Source: Daucus carota subsp. sativus
Lineage: Eukaryota; Streptophyta; Magnoliopsida; Apiales; Apiaceae
Length of the DNA: 64,000 bases
Assembly: GCF_001625215.2 (NCBI RefSeq)
Contig: NC_030384.2
Span: 46,348,390-46,412,389 of the forward strand
Reading direction: 5' to 3'
The notes under the pieces are model-generated. The model searched no databases, had not been told where the DNA came from, and saw only the letters and a program-made list of their open reading frames with translations. Numbering within the stretch: position 1 is the first letter of the stretch; every line of letters starts with the position of its first letter. A program made the translations under genes and the position numbers. This document shows, in pieces, positions 39,164-57,113 of this stretch.

Positions 39164-40236
39164 TTTCGTCAATCCTGATTAAGTAATAACATATAAAATT
39201 ACTTTCGTATGAACAATCAGGCGTTTTCAACTTCATAATAATGGTAGAAAAGGGATCTATAATTTATACATCAATCTCTGAGCACATGGATCATCCTAGT
39301 CCGATCATACCAAACAGCAGAACAGCACGAACTTATCAGGTGTGTAAAGCATACTAGTTCTTGCATTTGGACAATCGACATCTATGGTCTATGTTATCAA
39401 GTTCCTTTTCTAACTCATCCGAGTAATATACAGGAAAATCAAAACGGTATAACACGACATGCATCCACAACCACAACACTTAAATGTAGTATTCAAGAGA
39501 TTAAAACCCGTAATATCATGTTAAAACACGAAAAATTCAAAAACTGCATCAAGAACGCAATATCATTCACTCTTCCAAGAATCGAGAAGCAGCACTCTTA
39601 AGTCTCATGTCTTAATTTATAAGATAAATCATCACAAATCAAATAGTGTATCTAAAATGCACTATGTGAATAAATTAAACCACCTCTATCCAAGTCCAAA
39701 TATTACTTAATAAATTACTACCCTCTTACCAATTCAAGAACCCAAACACGATTATGAGCTGAAATTACCCAGTGCCCTTAATTTATTACATCAGTATCTT
39801 AAAAATAATCAGTTTCTATCATCTAATATCCTAAATTATAATTTAGAAATTGAAATGCAAAGATAGGGTTGAGAAAATACCAGTGGTTGTAGACTTGTAG
39901 TATAGTTGTATGGGCTATGTAGTGTCTGTATGTATATGTGCACAGGGAATAATCTGCAAGTATCATGTAAGTAGAGGTCGAAGTGTCGATGATGAATTAA
40001 ATTGGAGATTAGCGATTGAGATTGTGAATATTTTTTGCGACTTGTGAGGGCAAAGCTGTTCTGTTTGTACAGCACCGAACTCGAACCTGATACGCAACGA
40101 ATAAATTGGGTTTTATTTTATTACTTCCGTTGAAAATGATAGGAGTATAAAATTGAGCAACTGAGATATATCCTCGTGGTGGCAGTGAACTTGCCACTTA
40201 TTTCATGTTTCCTTCCGTCTAAAGGTGAGCAGTTTT
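39164..40236. other. Promoter side of the CorA-like gene and spacer
   Basis: AT-rich, no gene recognised. A 5' UTR intron could lie here: a GC-richer patch at about 39985-40130 could be the true first exon and promoter, but this is only inference. Confidence 0.35.
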
Positions 40237-40357
40237 CGAGGATAGGTCAGCGGAAGAGCTTATCTTCTGTGATTTTGGGTCCGGGTTCGACCATCGCTCA
40301 TTTCTATAATTTCGTAGAACAGATATCCGTGAAACAATCATATTTTATCAAAAATAA
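40237..40357 (+). mobile_element. tRNA-derived SINE (121 bp) with 16-bp target duplication
   Basis: AAAGGTGAGCAGTTTT stands at 40221-40236 and again at 40358-40373. The insert starts CGAGGATAGGTCAGCGGAAG and contains a box-A-like element (TAGGTCAGCGGAAGAGC). A box B (GGTTCGACC) follows at about 40284-40292, and the end is A-rich. Those are the marks of a tRNA-derived SINE inserted by LINE machinery. It does not fold as an intact tRNA. Confidence 0.85.
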
Positions 40358-41068
40358 AAAGGTGAGCAGTTTTTTGTAAGTAAGATCATGTTATTATTCA
40401 TCGTAAATTTGTTGGAATTGTTTTAAATGACGGATAGATAGATAATTTATATTAATCGAATAATTCATACAGAAATTTCATGAAACCAATGATCGAGAAA
40501 AAAAATTTCATGAGAACATAAACTATTTATTATTCTGTTTTTGTTTTGCTTCCATACCGCGAGCCCATGTACAGCTAAACGTCGCCTTCGAACTCCTCTT
40601 TCAACCGGCCCATTTCAAGTAGCCCAATGTTCGTCAATGTTCTCTGTTTTCTTCAGAAGTTTCTGTTTTTTGTTTCCAAAACTATTTACTAGTTATTTTA
40701 GTTTCTGGAAGACAGTTTTAAAAATCTTCCGACATCATAACTATTTTATTAAAAAATTCCTTCATTACAAATAAAATGTAAGTTTTAGATACGTATTTCA
40801 CAAATCAACTATGATGATCCTCCATCGATGAATAAAAAGGATAACATGAAATAAGAATGGGAATGAAAATTAATAAAGATGTAGTGACTGATTTATTAAT
40901 CATATTATAATTCAATTACTATTTTATATCATAAATTGTTGATTATCAAAATTTGAAATTTCGTTTCCTGCCAACAACTCTCTTCAGAAGCGGTGCATAT
41001 ACTCTGCCACGAACGAGGAGAAAGAAACCAACAAGAAGTATTAAAAAATTCTATAGAGATATCAGATA

Positions 41069-41336
41069 TGTTATAACTGTAAGATACGCTGCTATGAACT
41101 AAGTATCCATTAAAACTCTGTAACTATTACAATGGAAAAGAAGAGAAAAACATCGTCTATTCTACGGTGTCTTATCGAGTGTATATATAGAAAAAAAATA
41201 ACCACTAACTAACTCTAAAACTAACTCCACTGCTTGCAACTATGTACAGGCTGTCTACTTGACAGTTGACAGTTGTCAAGGTGGTGGATGATATGGCTGA
41301 TGTGGCAGATGAGTTGCTGCTGTGCATAGTTCATCA
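41069..41336 (+). mobile_element. Solo LTR (268 bp) with 5-bp target duplication
   Basis: The stretch begins TGTTATAACTG and ends TTCATCA, giving the TG...CA ends of an LTR. AGATA lies immediately before (41064-41068) and after (41337-41341). A TATATATAG at about 41183-41191 fits an internal promoter. No second LTR or internal region is present. The orientation is inferred. Confidence 0.72.
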
Positions 41337-41842
41337 AGATACGAGCATGAAAACTTCTTAAGAGCAATTCTAACACGAATTGTAAATTTTATAATTGCCG
41401 ATTATTGAAATGTATTTTATAATAAAATTTAAATATGATATGGAGGAGAGATGAAATAAAAAAAATTAACACATATAATAAGTTGACAAGGTTTGCCCTT
41501 AAAAAAAAAGAGTTGACAAGGTTTGACAACACATATTATTCTTATACGACTTAAATGTGTAAACTAATATCTTGATGGGCCTGCATATATTTTCAAAATT
41601 ATAAATTATTTAAAATTTATTGAGAAAGTTTTTTAGCAGAGAAAATAAGTGAATGTAAGTGAAAGCAAATGCGCCTTCAATGTCTTTCCATTTTTGAAGT
41701 GAAGTATTGTTATAATTGCATTCATTTCACTTGTTTTCGTCTCTTTAAAAACTCGGAAACACAAATAAGAGTGAAAATTATATAATTTTATTTTCTCTTC
41801 ACCTGCTTTTCTTCCTGTTTATAATTCGGGAGGAGGACGTAA

Positions 41843-42618
41843 GGCCATCTCCAGCAGTTGTGATCCGAAAATTCAAATTTGGATCACCAACTGATCCAAA
41901 TTCTAATTCAAATTTCTGACCAACTCCAGCAGCGTGATCCAAATTCTGATCCAAATTACTTTTTGTATATTATATTACATAAATTTTATATTAAACTATT
42001 TAATCTTGAATTTAATTTTTAATCATTATTAACTACTCATTTATATTTAATTGATTAATTTAATTATTTTTTTAAAAATCGATCAGAGTATCTCAAAATC
42101 AAGGAAATGAAGATGAAACTCAAGGATTTCCAAAAGATATGAATAGCTACGGACAATAAATTGATTATCTCGGAGGAAACAAAAGTAATCGGTTCGACTA
42201 AATCAAATTTTATATTTATCGTACTGTTTTCTAGTCATTTCCCGACATTGTAATTTTATTTTATTCATTTTATGTATTTTTTATTTTATGCATATAATGT
42301 ACTCTTTTTTTAATTTCAATGAAATTTGCTTTCCTATTATTCTAATTTTTTACTAAAACATTAATTTTATTAATTATTAATTATAAATTATTATTAATTA
42401 AATATTAATAATCATAAATTTATTTTAAACTCGATAAACGAAAGATATAGAAATAACAAAATTATTATTTTATAATAAAGTAGGTGATCCAAATTTGGAT
42501 CAGTGAACAGTGGTGATCTAAATTGGATCTGATCAAATCAGTTGGATCAGTACTATTCACTGATCCAAATTTAGCTCACTGCTGGAGGAGAATTTGGAAT
42601 AATCTGCCCTGGATGCCC
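41843..42618. mobile_element. PIF/Harbinger-like non-autonomous element (776 bp)
   Basis: The left end reads GGCCATCTCCAGCAG and the right end, reversed, GGGCATCCAGGGC. TAA flanks both sides (41840-41842 and 42619-42621), the three-base target of PIF/Harbinger. Subterminal GATCCAAATTTGGATC-type motifs recur near both ends. The AT-rich centre has no transposase. Confidence 0.72.
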
Positions 42619-42621
42619 TAA

Positions 42622-44152
42622 GATGAATGGACATATCAAAGACTCACAACGAAGAGGTGGAACGTCCGGCAAGATTATACATGGCAAAATATAGCTATTC
42701 ACATTTCACGGTTATAATAATACTTTCTCTCATCCTCTTTGTAAGTTACTTACACTTCTTACACATAATTTTATGTTATTTGATCACCTGCTTAAAATTA
42801 TTATTTTTTGATTTTTTTCTGATTTAAAATATGAGACATATATTTTTTATTTTAAATTATTTTTTGAAAATGTTAATTCTAAGTATATGGTCAAAACACC
42901 TAGATTTATGTGTAAAATATCAAAATGACTTATATATAAGATTAGAAAAAAATATTATAATTTATATTTTTAGCACACGTGACATTTTCTTTCTTTAAAT
43001 ATATATAATGAAATACTTTTATTGTGGTATCTTACTTATAGCCCTGTGTGAATACGAGTTAAAGTCAAGATTGCTTGATTTTACATTGAACACAGAATTG
43101 ACAATCATTAATTTTAATATCTCCATCTAACATGAATTCGGTTAGGTTGATATGAAAATCACGTTTATATTGAGATAAGAGGCAACTTGTATCAACCACC
43201 TCATATGTCCTACTTTGCTTCTTTAAATAGCTACCGCTTCCACGTGAGACGCATGGTTTTTCTATTTTCATTACTCAAATTAAAATATTAACATTCAAAA
43301 GCCGCTTAAATTTACTATTTCAGTTCAACGGATAATTTTATGAATGATATTTTAAGTGAGGATGATTTATTACACGTTAAAAATACACAAATTTGGTGTA
43401 TTATCAAACACTTGTTGAGTGACTTATAATAATATAATATTAGTTAAGTAAATATTACAAGGTTTTTTTTTTCTATTTTAGAAAAAAAAAAGGTTTTTTA
43501 CTGGCTGTAGATTGTGTTAGATAAACGTCAACATCATAACTTCTTCGGTGTATGAAGCAAATGCGTCCGCGATTTGGTATCGACTTTTGTGTATCGTATT
43601 CGGATTTGTTTCCTTTTTCGTCTTTACTTATCCTATATTCTAGAAGCTTCTCCACTAACACTAATTTTGATCATGTTATCTGACTGTGATTCACATGACA
43701 AGTTTATAATTAATTTCATAATCTAACGAGTTGATCTCAAAGTAATTTTGGGATAATCAAATGATGAGCACTATTTGCAATCTAGACATCTAGACATAGG
43801 GATTATAGAGGCAAAGGCAATCTTCAAATTGGATTTTCCGTTTCTATTTTAATAAGTAAGAATTAAAAAAAACATTTTTATATATAAAATTAATGGTCAA
43901 AACACGATATAAAATGAGAAACTTAGAAACATATTCAAGATATAAAAAAATACGCTTGTTTAAATACTATTTCATATTAAAGAACAAGATTATCAGTAAA
44001 TGTGTAATTAATTTTTTTATTAACATTCCCCACATGCGCACGCGTGAAATTACCAATTTAGAAGCGTTTTTTTGGCTGCCGCTCAATACTCCAAATAAAC
44101 AATCTAATAAGCAAAATTATATATCACTGGTCAGGATTATAAATTACATACA
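42622..44152. other. Intergenic region, no gene recognised
   Basis: AT-rich. Short open frames here show no family signal. Confidence 0.4.
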
Positions 44153-44401
44153 GGGGCCGTTTGACCGGAGCTTAAAAACCCGACTTCTGGATTTATAAAT
44201 TAAAATCACTTATTCGTATCGTTTGTGTAAAAAGTCAAAAAACACTAAAAAGAAGTTGCAAATGCTAACTTTTGTTTTACAGCTTCTACTTCTTTCCCAA
44301 ACATTTTTATCACTTATAAATCTTAACTAATTTTCAACTTCTACTTTATTTTTTTACTTTAAGCAATAAGCACTTATTTTAAACTCATCCAAGCAGTCCC
44401 A
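44153..44401. mobile_element. Putative MITE (249 bp)
   Basis: The left end GGGGCCGTTTGACCGGAGC and the reversed right end TGGGACTGCTTGGATGAG, both followed by TTAAAA, form an imperfect ~25-bp inverted repeat. The target duplication is unclear, so the superfamily (hAT or PIF) is open. Confidence 0.5.
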
Positions 44402-47400
44402 TAATTAGATTAAATATGTGGACTGTGTACGTCTACATGTCAAAGCTTGGCCTCTGTTGTCGATCAGTGAAACGCATGATCGAATAAAAACGACAATTTT
44501 TCTAATCTTCCAGTTGAAAAGCTTTTGGCGACCACCTGGTTTTTAGTCTTGAATATTATACCATTTCCCCGGGAAGTCTTGAATATATAATTTGTACCAT
44601 TTCCACGGGCAAGAGGCGAAAACCAATAGTATGATTTTGAATATGCAAGTTATATTTACTTGCCCGGAATGAAATGAGAATAAATTGAAATTAGAAATTT
44701 TAAAAAGAGATGAATCAATGATAAATAGTGATTAAATATGTGTAAGTCTAAATATGTGCAAGTCTAAATATTTTTATGAAGATTATAGAGGTATAAGATG
44801 AAAAAATGTAAGGAGCATTTTTTTTTTAAATACTTGGGGTGAAAATTTTAGTTCAAATAATTTGAAATGTAACGATTGAAGAAATAAAAAATATAAACAT
44901 TTTCTCCTCTCATCATCAATCTTGAGTACAGTTTCATTTCATTTCTCTTTTTATTTCTTTACATCCAACTAAACTCAGATTTAATGTAAGATTTTTCAAT
45001 TAAATTTTCATTTATAAGAAAACTATCAATCGAATTATGTCTTTAGCCGATTTACAAAAAATACATAATGAATACTATATGATAACTATATATCTTAGAA
45101 TAATGTCCTTTACGGCGTGAGGTGCGGCACCCATGCTTTAGTATTTTATTATATTTTAGTAGATTAACTATAATATTTAACATATAGTTTTCTTTTGATA
45201 TTTTGTTGTGTCTATATATATTTAAAGAAGTCGTGGATAAAATTACAATCACATCTTTAACATAAATGACGTAATCAATATTATTCAATCATAAAGATAG
45301 ATGATAAGGAATTCAGACAGATGATATAGAAAAAGTTTTCACATCAAATTTATGCGCGTTAAAATAGTTATAAATACAAAAAAAATCAAAAGAGTATTGA
45401 GAAAATGATGCAAACATCTCTATTGAAAATGTTGTTATAACATGTAAGTTTCATTCCTGTACAATCATCTCTATCTACGTATTAAAAATGACAAACTCGA
45501 TTTAATTGGGTCGGATATGAATTTTGATTTTTTTTTTTAATTGAACCAGCCCAATCCGGTTAAAATTAAATATATGAACGCTATTCTGCTATTTCTTTAC
45601 AAATTAAGTAGGTTCGTCAATGCTAAAATGAGATATTTGAGTATTATCTTGAAAGTATATATATATATTGAATTGGTTGTTAGCCTTGTCCAACGATTGT
45701 ATGTTGCTAATGTTGGTGATAGTGAAAGTTCGAAGATTACTTATTTCCTGCTTTCTTAATATTAAATTTACAATGTTATTCTAGTATTATTCTCGTGGAG
45801 TTTTGCATTCGTAGCCTCCTGATTCCGTAATGCCAGCTCCTCTTTGGCAAACATTCATTTTGCGATACGATACTCGTATCGTTCTTGAAATGTAAATATA
45901 AGTGGTCCGATTTGGGTTTTCAAAAGTACGGGTACAATATCGTTTTTTAACGTAAGTTAGGGGGTCCGAATTGCAATTATATATATAATGAATTAACGGA
46001 GTGCACTGAGTTAACGGAAGTTAACGGCAGGGGGTGCATCTCGGTTCTGAGAAGTAAAGATAAGGGATGCGAGTTGAGTTTCTTAAAGTATAGATACTCT
46101 ATCATTTTTGAACGATACTTAAGGGGTGCGATATGCAATTACCTCTGTAATTAACCCAATATTCAAATTCAAATCGATCCAAATCGAAAGGCACTATGTG
46201 AGTTGGGTTATATACACTTGTTGTTTATCCTTACCCTTATAGAAAAGAAATTTAAGTCATGCTTAATACAACTTTATATTATATTATGTTCATACTCTCA
46301 ATTTCAATTATTTTAATCATATTATTAGCTTCGATTAACAATCATTATACAAACACACTTTACAATGTGAAGATCTTCTTTTAATATTTGTAAAGAAATA
46401 TTATTGACCTAATTATTAAATATCTTTTAGTTTCTGACATAAAATTAAAAAATTTATTTTAACATTTTTGCGTGGCAAAAAAAATAAATTTTAAAGAAAG
46501 TAGTAACAAAATAAAATTTTACATCATTATTTGACGTGACATGACGATAGACCAATTCGACTGTCATAGAATCGTTCTTATCCATATCAATTTTAATCAT
46601 TTCATGGGTGAACGTCATTCATCTTTTCATCTTTATCCATAGTAAATATTATGATCACGATTTTATTTGATTTGATATTATATTATGATCATATAATCAT
46701 AAAATTAATTATAATATTTTTGTAAAGATTTTATTTATAATAGTCATGTCTAGTTATTTTCTCAAAACAAGTAATTCATAATTTGAGCCAAATCATGAAA
46801 TTATGTAGAAGATTCACGTGTTATATGTCAATCAACGTTTGATAGCGAATAGAATGGATAATCCACATTATTAAATATGATCGTATACTGCAAAACAACA
46901 ACACAACCTATACTTTCCGAGAAATAACGGAAAGAATAAAGGCAAACACTTTTATTATACAATTGAAATGATCGATATATTCATCTTTTATCCACATAAA
47001 ATTTAATTATTTCAAAAATACTGGTTAGTGATCATTATCTGTATCAAATCAGATTACATGATTCAATTGAGTTCAATATTCTAAACATAACCATAGCGTA
47101 TCAATTTCAAATTACAAATAATAATCTTCGATTAATATTAAATTAATCTCATCACATTTTACCTGTTCAAAATCGGTCGAAATAACTCAAATTTTCACCT
47201 AACCAAGTTAAAAAAAAATCCCCACAATTACAAGATTTAAAAAAAATATTCAAATTTATCATCTCATTAGAGCATCTCGAATGTGTTTAAAAAAATTGAT
47301 TGATAAAAATAATATAAAATACTAATTATATAAAATTCGTCTAAAGTCTAAGAAATTGTGCTCTTCTCCTCGAATAAACTATCTTTTTAGCGAAAGATTT

Positions 47401-47640
47401 GTATGAATATATTTTACCAGTTAATTATATTACATCGGTGGCTGTACACTCCTAATAAGTAGTAATTCGATCACCAGTTTGCCACCGACCTCTCTTTACA
47501 AATTTCACAAATATCTCCCCACAAAAAACACTTGCGTGTATGTAAAAAATTTAAAAATCCATTTTAAACAATGCCACCTAGATTTATGCGTTTTACTCGC
47601 ACATCTAATATCTGTATCTATCTACAATAAAACATACACA
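44402..47640. other. Long AT-rich intergenic region
   Basis: No gene is supported. At about 45855-45980 and 46065-46145 there are two diverged same-direction copies of a ~80-base block (GGTCCGA or GGTGCGA ... TGCAATTA), probably part of an old transposon. Confidence 0.45.
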
Positions 47641-47978
47641 CAGATAGCTACCCACTTTCTCTCTCTAAACAACGTCCCTTTCTCTCTCCTCACTCAACCT
47701 ACTTGTACACCAACAGCGCATATATATACAAAAATCTGTATCTATATATCTATCTGTCTTTTGTCGGTGTGAGATCTTCTTGGCCTTGTATTCACATTCT
47801 TATGCCAGTCAGGGTTTGTTCAGATCTACATACAGTTCTTGTATGTATTTGTTGGGGCAAGTGTGGATGATTGTGTGATTCACTTTGAATTGTTTTTTTG
47901 AGTTTTTATTAAATGGGGTTTAATTGAAGTGGTTGAATTTTGTTAATGCAGGGTTTTTTGGGGATTTTGTTGAGGACA
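47641..47978 (+). promoter_or_regulatory. Promoter and 5' UTR of the MPK20-like gene
   Basis: CT-rich runs at about 47655-47700 and a TATATATA at about 47721 suggest the core promoter and leader. The long mostly non-coding leader may contain a 5' UTR intron. Confidence 0.45.
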
Positions 47979-53067
<5,089 letters not shown>

Positions 53068-54692
53068 TCAAGTATCCAGTTCTTTTGTACATTTTTTTTT
53101 TTTTGTAATTATATGTCTGATTAGATGAACTGCACTTGTAACCAATAAAACCCAAAAATGTGCCGCGTCGTAAGACTCTAGTGTATATATACATATATTG
53201 CATGGAGCTGCTGAAATAAACAAAACAGAAGTTCCCCCAACCTTGCTTCTATGTTAATCACTAAATTTCCCAACTCGTTTATGTCGTATTGTAACCCTTT
53301 TTGATGGACAGTTGTAACCAGAGAGCTCTTACCTGTATTGCATATTTTCAATATACAGATTTTACTTGGTTTAGTAATGTTTGTGAGCAGATAGTAATGT
53401 TGGTAATAGTAGTAATTTTGTAATAATGGGGTGTTTGAGCGCTATCGGATAATCCAAATGGTGAGTTTATCCTTGTTGTGGGACATTCGGCTCTGACTCT
53501 GACTTACTCTCTTACTTACTTTGAGGAGTATTAAAACAGATATTTATTTATTTGTAAGGTTTATAATCCTAAATTTTTTTAAAAAAATTAATGGTTGTGT
53601 TGGAAAAACTAAAGAAAGGGATGTGTAAATAAAAAATGTGGGAAAAGTGAAAGAAACGGAAGGGGTGGTTTGGTGGCAGTGGTGATAGGATTCCCAGATG
53701 CCCAACACCTCCGAAATCTCACTTTCTCTCTCACTCACAAAACCCAAACCCACCGACTGGTTTCCTTCTTGGGAACATCACCCTCGTCATATAATAATAT
53801 AATAATATCGTAAATAGGTCATTTGTAATAATATATTAAAAAGAAAACAAAGAAATAAGGAAATTCCATAGGCATAGGCATCAAGTGTACTGTTAGCATT
53901 CCTTTTCTTTTCTCTTCCACCATCAATGGATCGTGGTGTGGGGCTCTATGTAGGATCCCTCCAGATTAACATGCACATGCCTGTCAATATTTCACACTCA
54001 CATACTCTCACTATGAGCCTCACTATTTTTTATTATGGTTTTCTTCGCAGGATACACATTTTAACCTTTTTATTTGTCGTTTTCAAATATTTAGAAATAT
54101 ATATATATATATATATATATATGAATTTATATTTGGTTTTTTTCCCTCAAATGTAAAATGACATATTATTTTATAGATAACAGAAAATGCGTATTATTAT
54201 ATTATTCGGTGCGGAGAAAATGGTATTAGTATGATCCCACATGTGCCAGCAGATTACCACAAATTACATATCTGTCATTATCTGTATTATTATTACTTAC
54301 GTCAGTAAAAGATATGGCAAGTATTTCAGGGTATCCATTTATTATACAAGGAACAAATTCTCCTGCATATATTTCACAGGACTCTATTTTTACTATATAT
54401 ATTCAAGCCACTAGTCCACCATCTTTAGTTCTTGTATTTCTAAATTATTTTATTTTGAATTTTCTCTTTTTTTCTTTTAACAAAAATGTGATATTATATA
54501 ATGCCGTTGCTACACTATCTTAACTATTGAATATTTGTGTTAACAAAAATGATACAATAGTTTTGACAGCGGTAAAATCATCATACTGTAGACTGTAATA
54601 AAATGTGGATATATTCATAGTAGTATATATTATGCACGACGCTGAAAGAAAGTAAAGTTTACATGTGAGGGGTGTGAGCTGTCTACGAGGAC
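53068..54692. other. Intergenic region 3' of MPK20
   Basis: It holds the MPK20 3' UTR and AT-rich spacer, with a (TA)n microsatellite at about 54097-54121. No gene is recognised. Confidence 0.5.
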
Positions 54693-55289
54693 TAGACCCG
54701 GCCAAACGGGCGGGCCGTGCCGGTTCGTGCCGGTTCAAACGGGTTTGGAACCGTCCCCGTTGGAACTGAGTTATAAGCTTGAATTTATAAGCTTTCTAGC
54801 CGTTGTCTCCAACGGCTTCTAAGTCTCCAACGTCCTTCTAGCCGTTTGCGTTGCAGTGATTCAGTGAAAAAGCAGCAGGAAGCAGCAGGCCAGCAGCAGA
54901 GGTGCAGAGGTGCAGAGAAAAGCAGCAGAGGTGCAGACGAACGTTGGAACCACGGTCACGGGTTTACACGGGTTTACACGGGTTCGTGAACCGCGGTTCA
55001 CGCGGGTTGGCGGTTCCAAACGCGGGTTGGCGGGCTACGGTTCAAACGGTTCAAACGGTTCGAGCGGGCTTTCGCGGTCACGGTTCCAGCGGTTTTGGCG
55101 GGTTTTACCGGTTTTTACGGGCCGGTTTGTGACGGTTTGCGAATCACAGATATTGGAACCGTAACCGCTCGTCTGACGACCACGATTCGGGCCGGTTCGT
55201 GCCGGTTCGAACCGGCACGTGAAAAAACAGGCTAAACGACGGTTCGGTCCGGTTCGGGCCGAGCCAAACCGCCCGTTTGGCCGGCTCTA
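54693..55289. mobile_element. Non-autonomous hAT element (597 bp), GC-rich
   Basis: The left end TAGACCCGGCCAAACGGGCG and the reversed right end TAGAGCCGGCCAAACGGGCG match. ACGAGGAC flanks both sides exactly (54685-54692 and 55290-55297), the 8-bp duplication of hAT. The body is much more GC-rich than its surroundings and consists largely of CGGTTC, CGGGTT and GAACCG motifs in both directions. No transposase. Confidence 0.9.
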
Positions 55290-55297
55290 ACGAGGAC

Positions 55298-56600
55298 CGT
55301 ACAACTATTTGACATCCATAAGGCACATGAAATAATATTATTTCGAATAATGCTATTAATCTATATTATCTCAAATATATACTACAGTGTATCTAACCAC
55401 CTGCACAGTAGATTATATAATTTTCACGATCTCTGCTGCACTACATCATCGACAGCATTAACATTGATGAGATTTACAGGTTACTTGACGTCTATAACCC
55501 AAATCGTCCGGTATCATATTCGCACGGACTATTTATGGTCACTATCAACGCTTACGTATTTTTTTCCCTTGGCTGTGAATATCCGAATTCGTAAGAATGA
55601 GAATGAAGTGGTTCGTTTCGGTTCAAATCAGGCTAAATTATAGATTAAATTAGCATAATAATTAAGTTTATTTTTCAAAATATAATTTTTTACAGTTTTT
55701 TTATGGTATGCCTATGGGAACATGTGAAGTACGGAATTTTTTTTGTTTAAATCATTTTAATTGGTTCCTACTTCTGAATAATGGTGAACCTTTGCATATA
55801 CATCGAACACACCGATCAAAATGATCAAAATACAAAATTTTTATGTTTAGCATATGTCTATGAGCACCAAATTGACATTTTTTTTAATATTAAGAAAATG
55901 GTGCAAATTAGGGGTTGAGGAAGAAAACAAAAGAATGTATGGATAAATATGAGAATGGGGAAATGTAGAAAATAGGTGTCCGTAGATGTAGAGACAAGGT
56001 TGTATATGTAATTATGTACATATAAATAGGACGGGGAAGCACATGGGAGGTGTTAGGTTCAAGAAAATCATGTGATTGCATGTGCATTTTCCGTTTGTTT
56101 TTTAAAGTGTGGCACCCACTTTTTCCCACTATCTTTTGCTCTGTACATCGCCCCATCCCACCTTCCCCTGAACCCTCCACACTCGATCCCTCCTCTCTCT
56201 TCTGCTTTCAACCATACGGCGACACTTACTCTAATTAATTCAAATTCCGTTTTACTTCACAAAAATACTCCTTAATTTTCTATATATAATTTCAGATATA
56301 CAAAACACATTTTTATATATTATTTTTAAATATTTTTTTTTGAATAAAAATTTAATATCTCAAAATACGTATAAAAAATCTTTTATAACATAAGTATAAT
56401 AACAATAATAAAATATATAAAATTATGGAAAATTTGTGCGGTTTTATTTCAGGGTTTTGTTTTAGGGTGCAGCCGATGTTAGAAGTTAACAGAGGGGGAG
56501 ATTAAAGATAGAAGATGACAAGATGAGTTGGAAGCACATGCGAGTGAGGGAGTTGGAAAGTGCAGTACAAAATCACCACTTGGTTTCACCAATCCACATA
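55298..56600. other. Intergenic region
   Basis: AT-rich spacer with no gene recognised. Its right part is the distal promoter of the HLH gene. Confidence 0.45.
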
Positions 56601-56604
56601 TTCA

Positions 56605-56615
56605 TTTATATATAA
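56605..56615 (+). promoter_or_regulatory. TATA box and pyrimidine-rich leader of the HLH gene
   Basis: TTTATATATAA lies about 140 bases before the ATG. It is followed at about 56655-56730 by a long C/T-rich leader (a plant Y patch). Confidence 0.6.
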
Positions 56616-56747
56616 TTTATTATCCAGGAGGCTTGGGAATCCAAAAATAATAGTAACCCCCACCCCACCCCCCTCCTCTCTTTCCATTTCCCATTTCCTC
56701 CTCCTCTCCTCTCCATTCCCCCTCACAAACAATAATTCCATTCCACC

Positions 56748-57113
56748 ATGAAAAACATAACCACCGGAATGGCCAATGCCAAGCCCTTGAGCCACTCCTC
56801 ATCTCTAGCCACCAAGGCATTAATGCCCCCTGCCCACATCACTCTCAAGAGAAAAAGAGATGTGGGCTTAGCTGACAACACTGGAGCTGATGAGGATGAG
56901 GATGATGAAGAGGAGTGTAAAGAAGAGGTGGAGAAGAAGATAGTTGAGCTGCAGAAGATAGTGCCAGGGGGAGAGTCACTTGAGAATGTAGACAATCTTT
57001 TTGAAGAAACAGCTGGCTACATTTTGGACTTGCAGAACCAAATCAAAGGTCTCAGAGTTCTTGCTTCTTTTTTTCAATTACTTGACAAGCAAAAATCTAA
57101 GCTTGGAGGCTGA
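56748..57113 (+). CDS. PAR1: Atypical HLH protein of the PAR1/PAR2 type
   Basis: Intronless, 121 residues. An N-terminal basic patch (ITLKRKRD, 31-38) and an acidic run (DEDEDDEEECKEE) precede a helix-loop-helix. Helix 1 is about 61-72 (VEKKIVELQKIVPG). Helix 2 is about 80-112 (LENVDNLFEETAGYILDLQ). The basic DNA-contact region with the HER residues of true bHLH factors is missing, so the protein should not bind DNA. In Arabidopsis PAR1 and PAR2 are shade-induced and sequester PIFs and related bHLH partners, restraining elongation. The start is the only good ATG, after TTCCACC. The choice of PAR1 over PAR2 rests on its position next to the MPK20-like gene. Confidence 0.88.
   Translation: MKNITTGMANAKPLSHSSSLATKALMPPAHITLKRKRDVGLADNTGADEDEDDEEECKEEVEKKIVELQKIVPGGESLENVDNLFEETAGYILDLQNQIKGLRVLASFFQLLDKQKSKLGG

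Noticed and set aside
40237..40300. A functional tRNA gene
   Set aside because: Box A and B motifs are present, but the acceptor and anticodon stems do not pair, and the segment is bracketed by a 16-bp target duplication, so it is a SINE.
54902..55164. Arg/Gly-rich open frames inside the hAT element
   Set aside because: They arise from GC-rich CGGTT repeats that are open in several frames. There is no family signal.
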